From the NCBI GenBank assembly GCA_951800675.1, contig CATOKC010000091.1:1-13660 (forward strand): a stretch of DNA of 13,660 bases. The letters are read 5' to 3'. Source of the stretch: an uncultured Oscillibacter sp. (GTDB lineage: Bacteria > Bacillota_A > Clostridia > Oscillospirales > Oscillospiraceae). A model generated the notes under the pieces. That model did not search any database. It saw nothing but the letters and a program-made list of their open reading frames with translations, and was not told where the DNA came from. Below, in pieces: positions 7,700-10,687 of this stretch; positions within the stretch are counted from its first letter, which is position 1; each line of letters begins with the position of its first letter. A program made the translations under genes and the position numbers.

Positions 7700-7963
7700 A
7701 TGGGCTATTTCAATTCGATCTACGCCGCTGATCTGCCCCACCGGGCGGTTGCGGTTTATATGTATCTCAAGGATCGCACCAACAAGGACGGGACCTGCTG
7801 GCCGTCCATCAAGACCATAGCGCGGGAGCTGCACCTCTCCCGCGCTACCGTCCAGCGGGCGCTGAACGATCTCTGCACAGCTGGCTATCTATTAAAGGAG
7901 AGCCGCTGGCGGGAAAACGGTGGATGCACCTCCAACCTTTACAGGATCTGCGACAGTTCGTAG
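7700..7963 (+). CDS. Small winged helix-turn-helix protein
   Basis: An 87-residue protein made almost entirely of one winged-helix domain: helices around AVAVYMYLKDRT and SIKTIARELHLS, a recognition helix RATVQRALNDLC, then a wing (AGYLLKESRWRENGGCTSNL). It resembles the DNA-binding part of replication initiator/DnaD-like proteins and small regulators found next to VirD4 genes in clostridial ICEs. ATG 7700 is preferred over GTG 7697 for spacing from the weak TGAGG site at 7688-7692. It is the last gene of the conjugation operon and is followed 6 bases later by a strong terminator. Regulatory or replication role inferred. Confidence 0.85.
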   Translation: MGYFNSIYAADLPHRAVAVYMYLKDRTNKDGTCWPSIKTIARELHLSRATVQRALNDLCTAGYLLKESRWRENGGCTSNLYRICDSS

Positions 7964-7969
7964 GCCGCA

Positions 7970-8009
7970 AAAAGGCCGCATTTCCGCCAAGAGGGAAATG
8001 CGGCCTTTT
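7970..8009 (+). terminator. Strong intrinsic terminator of the conjugation operon
   Basis: 7970-7985 (AAAAGGCCGCATTTCC) pairs perfectly over 16 bp with 7994-8009, with an 8-nt loop. The 3' arm ends in TTTT and the 5' arm begins with AAAA, so it could work in both directions. It separates the conjugation genes from the recombinase/surface-protein cargo. The 160 bases from 8010 to the recombinase ATG contain no gene I can support; a weak -10-like TATGAT lies at 8108-8113 without a good -35. Confidence 0.88.
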
Positions 8010-8169
8010 GCTGACACAGGGACGGCCTCACCATGCGCCGCCAGGAAGGACTCACTTGAAGGATTCAAAACAGAGAAAGACACACAAAATTCTCCAACAG
8101 AGATAGATATGATCCCCCTTGAAAAGGTAAAATAAACCCATTCCGCACCTTAAAAAGGAGATCAAAGAC

Positions 8170-9015
8170 ATGAAGAACCGCACGCTGACCGACGCCGACA
8201 TCGCCGCTTACGCCAGCTTCCTCCGGCAGGAGGAGCGCGCCCCCGCCACCATCGAAAACTACCTCCGGGACATCCGGGTCTTCCGCCGGTGGCTGGAGGA
8301 CAGGGCGGTCACCAAGGAGCGGGTGGCGGAGTGGAAGGAGCACCTCCTGGCGAAAGCCCTCGCCCCGGCCACCGTCAACGCCAAGCTCTCCGCCGTCAGT
8401 GGGCTGCTGGGCTTCCTGGGGCTGGGCGAGTGCAGGGTGAAGTCCGTGAGGATCCAGCGCCGCGTCTTCCGGGACGAGGCCCGGGAGCTGACCAGGGAGG
8501 AGTACCGCCGCCTGCTGAACACCGCCCAGCGGCAGGGACTGGACCGCCTGCTCCTGCTCATGGAGACGATCTGCGCCACCGGCGTGCGGGTGTCCGAGGT
8601 GTGCCACATCACCGTGGAGGCCCTGCGGGATATGCGGGCGGACGTGGCCCTCAAGGGCAAGGTCCGCAGCATCCTCCTGCCCCGGAAGCTCTGCCGGAAG
8701 CTGCTCAAGTACGCCAAGAGGAAGAAGATCACCTCCGGCGAGATCTTCCGCACCAGAAGCGGCAAGCCCATGTCCCGGGGCCAGATCTGGCGGGAGATGA
8801 AGGCAATCTGCAAGGCGGCGGGCGTCGCCGCGTCCAAGGTCTTCCCCCACAATCTGCGCCACCTGTTCGCCACCGTGTTCTACCGGGCCAGCCGGGACAT
8901 CGCCAAGCTGGCGGACCTGCTGGGCCACAGCTCCATCGACACCACCCGCCTCTACCTCATGACCACCGGCGCGGAACACGCCAGACAGCTCGAACAGCTG
9001 GACCTGATTTTGTGA
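8170..9015 (+). CDS. Tyrosine recombinase (XerC/D-like), probable DNA invertase
   Basis: A complete 281-residue phage-integrase-family recombinase. The N-terminal SAM-like core-binding domain spans about 5-90 (LRQEERAPATIENYLRDIR). The catalytic domain has all expected residues: R140 in ATGVRVSEV, K162/K164 in LKGKVRSIL, H227 and R230 in PHNLRH, H253 in LLGHSSI, and nucleophile Y262 in RLYL. The start is ATG 8170, with AAGGAG 9 nt upstream. The coding region is noticeably richer in G/C at third positions than the conjugation genes. It ends 14 bases before the left copy of an inverted repeat bounding a promoter segment, as expected for an invertase next to its target. It lacks the N-terminal arm-binding domain of ICE integrases, so I favour a local inversion role over integration. 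Confidence 0.9.
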   Translation: MKNRTLTDADIAAYASFLRQEERAPATIENYLRDIRVFRRWLEDRAVTKERVAEWKEHLLAKALAPATVNAKLSAVSGLLGFLGLGECRVKSVRIQRRVFRDEARELTREEYRRLLNTAQRQGLDRLLLLMETICATGVRVSEVCHITVEALRDMRADVALKGKVRSILLPRKLCRKLLKYAKRKKITSGEIFRTRSGKPMSRGQIWREMKAICKAAGVAASKVFPHNLRHLFATVFYRASRDIAKLADLLGHSSIDTTRLYLMTTGAEHARQLEQLDLIL

Positions 9016-9029
9016 GGGAATTGGCAAAA

Positions 9030-9051
9030 TACACAAAATAAACATTTCGTC
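9030..9051 (+). repeat. Left inverted repeat of the invertible segment (IRL)
   Basis: 22 bp matching the reverse complement of 9304-9325 at 20 of 22 positions, including an unbroken 15-base block ACAAAATAAACATTT (9033-9047). The two halves are themselves nearly symmetric around a short centre, as in tyrosine-recombinase core sites. Confidence 0.85.
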
Positions 9052-9075
9052 TACCGGGTATACATATCCGCCATT

Positions 9076-9109
9076 GGGGCGGGGAGAAAAAAGCCCTCCT
9101 TTTCGCCCC
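9076..9109. repeat. GC-rich hairpin in the leader of the invertible promoter
   Basis: GGGGCG (9076-9081) pairs with CGCCCC (9104-9109), with an inner GGAG (9083-9086) and CTCC (9096-9099). It would lie just downstream of the transcription start in the RNA made from the invertible promoter in either orientation, and might act as a leader structure or weak attenuator. Confidence 0.5.
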
Positions 9110-9124
9110 AGATCGGTCATCTCC

Positions 9125-9152
9125 ATTATAGCACGACAGGTAAAAAAGGAAA
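9125..9152 (-). promoter_or_regulatory. Extended -10 promoter inside the invertible segment
   Basis: On the minus strand, a perfect TATAAT (9130-9125) is preceded by TGC, an extended -10. The -35 is weak (TTTCCT at 9152-9147 with 16-base spacing). Predicted start is near 9118, reading left across IRL into the 3' end of the recombinase gene as antisense RNA. After inversion the same promoter would read into the AP2 gene. Confidence 0.65.
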
Positions 9153-9303
9153 GACGCTTTTCAAAATTCAGCGAAAAGCTGAAAAAGGCGCAAAAAACCT
9201 AGCCCACGGCTGTTATTTTTTTAACAACCCGCCATCTGGATTGTTTTTTCGCACTTTTTTGTCGGAATGGATGCCGCAGACACCGGCGCGGCAGTTCTTT
9301 TGC

Positions 9304-9325
9304 GACAAAATGTTTATTTTGTCTA
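9304..9325 (-). repeat. Right inverted repeat of the invertible segment (IRR)
   Basis: The core 9304-9323 is a perfect palindrome with 8-bp arms (GACAAAAT and ATTTTGTC) around GTTT. It is the inverted partner of 9030-9051 (20/22). The AP2 ribosome binding site AAGGAG (9330-9335) lies just outside it, so inversion would leave translation signals intact. Confidence 0.85.
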
Positions 9326-9345
9326 CAAGAAGGAGCTGAACCAGT

Positions 9346-10326
9346 ATGGCGGGACATTCCCGAAAAAAACTGGACCTGACCGGGCAGCGGTTTGGCAGGC
9401 TGACGGTCCTGGAGCCCGCGGCAAACATCGGCCCGCGGACGGCGTGGCGCTGCCGCTGCGACTGCGGGGAAGAAACCACAGTCATCACCCAGCGCCTCCG
9501 GAGTGGGCGCCAGACTTCCTGCGGCTGCGACAAGGAGCACTTTGGTAAGCTGCCCTGTGAGATCGCCCGGGCCAATCTGACGTATATAGACGGGACCTGC
9601 GTGGAGATGATCCGCACCCGGCCAGTCCGCAGCAACAACACCAGCGGCGTCACCGGCGTGGAGTGGGTGACGAGAAAGCAGCGGTGGCGGGCCACCATCC
9701 ACTTCAAAGGCAAGCGCCGGTATCTGGGCTGTTACGAGAAGTTCGAGGACGCGGTGAGGGCCCGGAAACAGGCGGAGGAAAACGTATTCGAGCCGTTCCT
9801 GGCCGCCTGCGACGGGGAGATCCCCCAAAGCGAGCTGCGGCCCATCGAGGAAGCCTGCCCGCCCCTTGGCAGGGACTACAGCGACCAGCGGCTGGACCTG
9901 ACCGGCCAGCGGTTTGGTATGCTGACGGCGCTGGAACCGGCGGAGGACATCGGGTCCATGACCGCGTGGAAATGCCGGTGCGACTGCGGAAAGGAGCTGG
10001 CGGTCATGACCGCCCATCTGCGCAGCGGGCAGACCAGCTGCGGCTGCAAGCCCTATTGGAACTTCGTGGATGGGACGTTTGTGGAGCTGATCTGCTCCAA
10101 GACTATCCGCAAGAACAATACCAGCGGCGTGACCGGCGTGGAGTGGGTCCCCGCCGCCAACAAGTGGAAGGCTGTCATTTTCTTCAAAGGCAAGCGTCAT
10201 TACCTGGGCTGCTACGGGGATTTTGAGGACGCGGTGAAGGCCCGGAAACGGGCCGAGGAGGAGATATTTGAGCCGTTTTTACGTGAATTCGCCGAAAAAG
10301 CCGCCCAACAGGCGGCGGACGGCTGA
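9346..10326 (+). CDS. Tandem zinc-knuckle/AP2-domain DNA-binding protein
   Basis: A 326-residue protein made of two copies of the same module. Each has a cysteine-rich part (LDLTGQRFG then CRCDCG and TSCGC; C36/C38/C40/C59/C61 in copy 1, C210/C212/C214/C232/C234 in copy 2). An AP2/ERF-like domain follows (NNTSGVTGVEW, FKGKR, YLGCY, FEDAV, FEPFL) at 97-151 and 257-312. AP2 domains in bacteria and phages bind DNA, often attached to HNH nucleases; no HNH motif is seen here. The start is ATG 9346, with AAGGAG 10 nt upstream. It is the first gene to the right of the invertible segment, so its transcription should depend on the switch. It may regulate the switch or the surface gene; both are inference. 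Confidence 0.85.
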   Translation: MAGHSRKKLDLTGQRFGRLTVLEPAANIGPRTAWRCRCDCGEETTVITQRLRSGRQTSCGCDKEHFGKLPCEIARANLTYIDGTCVEMIRTRPVRSNNTSGVTGVEWVTRKQRWRATIHFKGKRRYLGCYEKFEDAVRARKQAEENVFEPFLAACDGEIPQSELRPIEEACPPLGRDYSDQRLDLTGQRFGMLTALEPAEDIGSMTAWKCRCDCGKELAVMTAHLRSGQTSCGCKPYWNFVDGTFVELICSKTIRKNNTSGVTGVEWVPAANKWKAVIFFKGKRHYLGCYGDFEDAVKARKRAEEEIFEPFLREFAEKAAQQAADG

Positions 10327-10359
10327 TTCAAATAAACGTATGGGAGAGGAGGCCACAGC

Positions 10360-10434
10360 ATGAAAACTGCAACCAGCCCGCCGTGGGACTGCCCCGCCGC
10401 GGTAAGCGTCTGCGGCGGCGGGAGCGGAGCGTGA
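10360..10434 (+). CDS. Possible 24-residue leader peptide
   Basis: ATG 10360 has an unusually good ribosome binding site (GAGAGGAGG at 10344-10352, 7-nt spacing) and opens a 24-codon frame ending TGA at 10432-10434, just before the first riboswitch. The peptide (MKTATSPPWDCPAAVSVCGG and four more residues) matches nothing I recognise. A strong hairpin lies within it. It may be a leader ORF whose translation affects the RNA downstream, or a remnant of a gene start. Confidence 0.35.
   Translation: MKTATSPPWDCPAAVSVCGGGSGA
10393..10422. repeat. GC-rich hairpin ahead of the riboswitches
   Basis: CCCGCCGC (10393-10400) pairs with GCGGCGGG (10415-10422) across a 14-nt loop. No T-run follows. It sits between the AP2 gene and the first aptamer and could insulate the aptamer fold or be translated as part of the small leader ORF. 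Confidence 0.55.
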
Positions 10435-10440
10435 GGACGC

Positions 10441-10530
10441 GTCGGCAAAACCGGAGAAATCCGGCGGCGCAAAGTTACGGGACTGTCGCGCGCCTGGCAG
10501 CCAGCCAGGAGGGCGCTATGTTCGCCGGAC
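10441..10530 (+). promoter_or_regulatory. c-di-GMP-I (GEMM) riboswitch-like aptamer 1
   Basis: It carries the GEMM hallmarks in order: GGCAAA (10444-10449), a hairpin CCGGA-GAAA-TCCGG with a GNRA tetraloop at 10456-10459, CGCAAAG (10468-10474) and ACGGGACT. A second stem-loop follows (GCGCC 10490-10494 with GGCGC 10512-10516; TGGC with GCCA inside it), then a closing GCCGGAC that can pair with GTCGGC at the 5' end. Such aptamers bind cyclic di-GMP and control motility, biofilm and surface genes. No T-run terminator follows, so the output may work through the second aptamer or translation. Boundaries are approximate. Confidence 0.8.
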
Positions 10531-10534
10531 TGCA

Positions 10535-10645
10535 ATCGGCAAAATCGTGGGAAACCCGATGACGCAAAGGTTGGACCTTCCCCGTGCAGATCCTGGGATA
10601 TCGGATGTCCCGGATATCCACGGAATGGTAGCCCGCCCGCCGGAC
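10535..10645 (+). promoter_or_regulatory. c-di-GMP-I (GEMM) riboswitch-like aptamer 2
   Basis: Begins five bases after aptamer 1. It has GGCAAA (10538-10543), a hairpin ATCG-T-GG / CCCGAT with GAAA tetraloop at 10551-10554, and GACGCAAAG (10561-10569). A long second stem follows (CCGTG 10582-10586 with CACGG 10619-10623, with further pairs inside), then AATGGTAGCC and a 3' GCCGGAC like that of aptamer 1. The surface-protein ATG is about 40 bases downstream. Ligand identity is by motif resemblance; the related cGAMP-binding variants cannot be excluded by eye. Confidence 0.82.
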
Positions 10646-10646
10646 A

Positions 10647-10671
10647 CTTTGCATCCGAGAATATTGCAAAG
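10647..10671 (+). promoter_or_regulatory. Hairpin next to the surface-gene ribosome binding site
   Basis: CTTTGCA (10647-10653) pairs with TGCAAAG (10665-10671); the 3' arm touches the ribosome binding site AAAGG (10672-10676), 11 nt before ATG 10688. The 3' arm copies the GCAAAG element of both aptamers, so the 5' arm CTTTGC could instead pair with an aptamer. This would suit a translational output, but it is a hypothesis. Confidence 0.4.
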
Positions 10672-10687
10672 AAAGGAAAATTTTATC

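Larger units (their letters stand above)
9052..9303. promoter_or_regulatory. Putative invertible promoter segment (OFF orientation)
   Basis: A 252-bp AT-richer, non-coding stretch bounded by the two inverted repeats and flanked by a recombinase gene on the left and an AP2 gene on the right. It contains an outward promoter near 9125-9130 pointing left. It also has several hairpins: TTCAGC/GCTGAA around an AAAAG-rich loop near 9172-9188, and TGCCGC (9272-9277) with GCGGCA (9288-9293) followed by GTTCTTTTG. The last is a weak terminator-like element that could block read-through into the AP2 gene in this orientation. No convincing rightward promoter is seen. Inversion would turn the leftward promoter towards 9346. 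The whole element from 9016 to 9345 contains no gene. Confidence 0.75.

Noticed and set aside
6797..7834. Long minus-strand frame of 345 codons opposite the coupling protein gene
   Set aside because: It is antisense to a gene with clear Walker motifs, has no good ribosome binding site and gives an arginine/glutamine-rich product typical of shadows in GC-rich DNA.
8170..9015. Recombinase as the integrase of the whole conjugative element
   Set aside because: It lacks the arm-binding N-terminal domain of Tn916-type integrases and lies mid-element beside an inverted-repeat pair; still possible in principle.
8065..9126. 353-codon minus-strand frame opposite the recombinase
   Set aside because: Antisense to a recombinase with all catalytic residues; composition is low-complexity (Gly, Glu, Leu, Pro) as expected for a shadow.
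9199..10200. 333-codon minus-strand frame opposite the AP2 gene
   Set aside because: Shows repeats only because the AP2 gene is internally duplicated; no start signals or recognisable domain.
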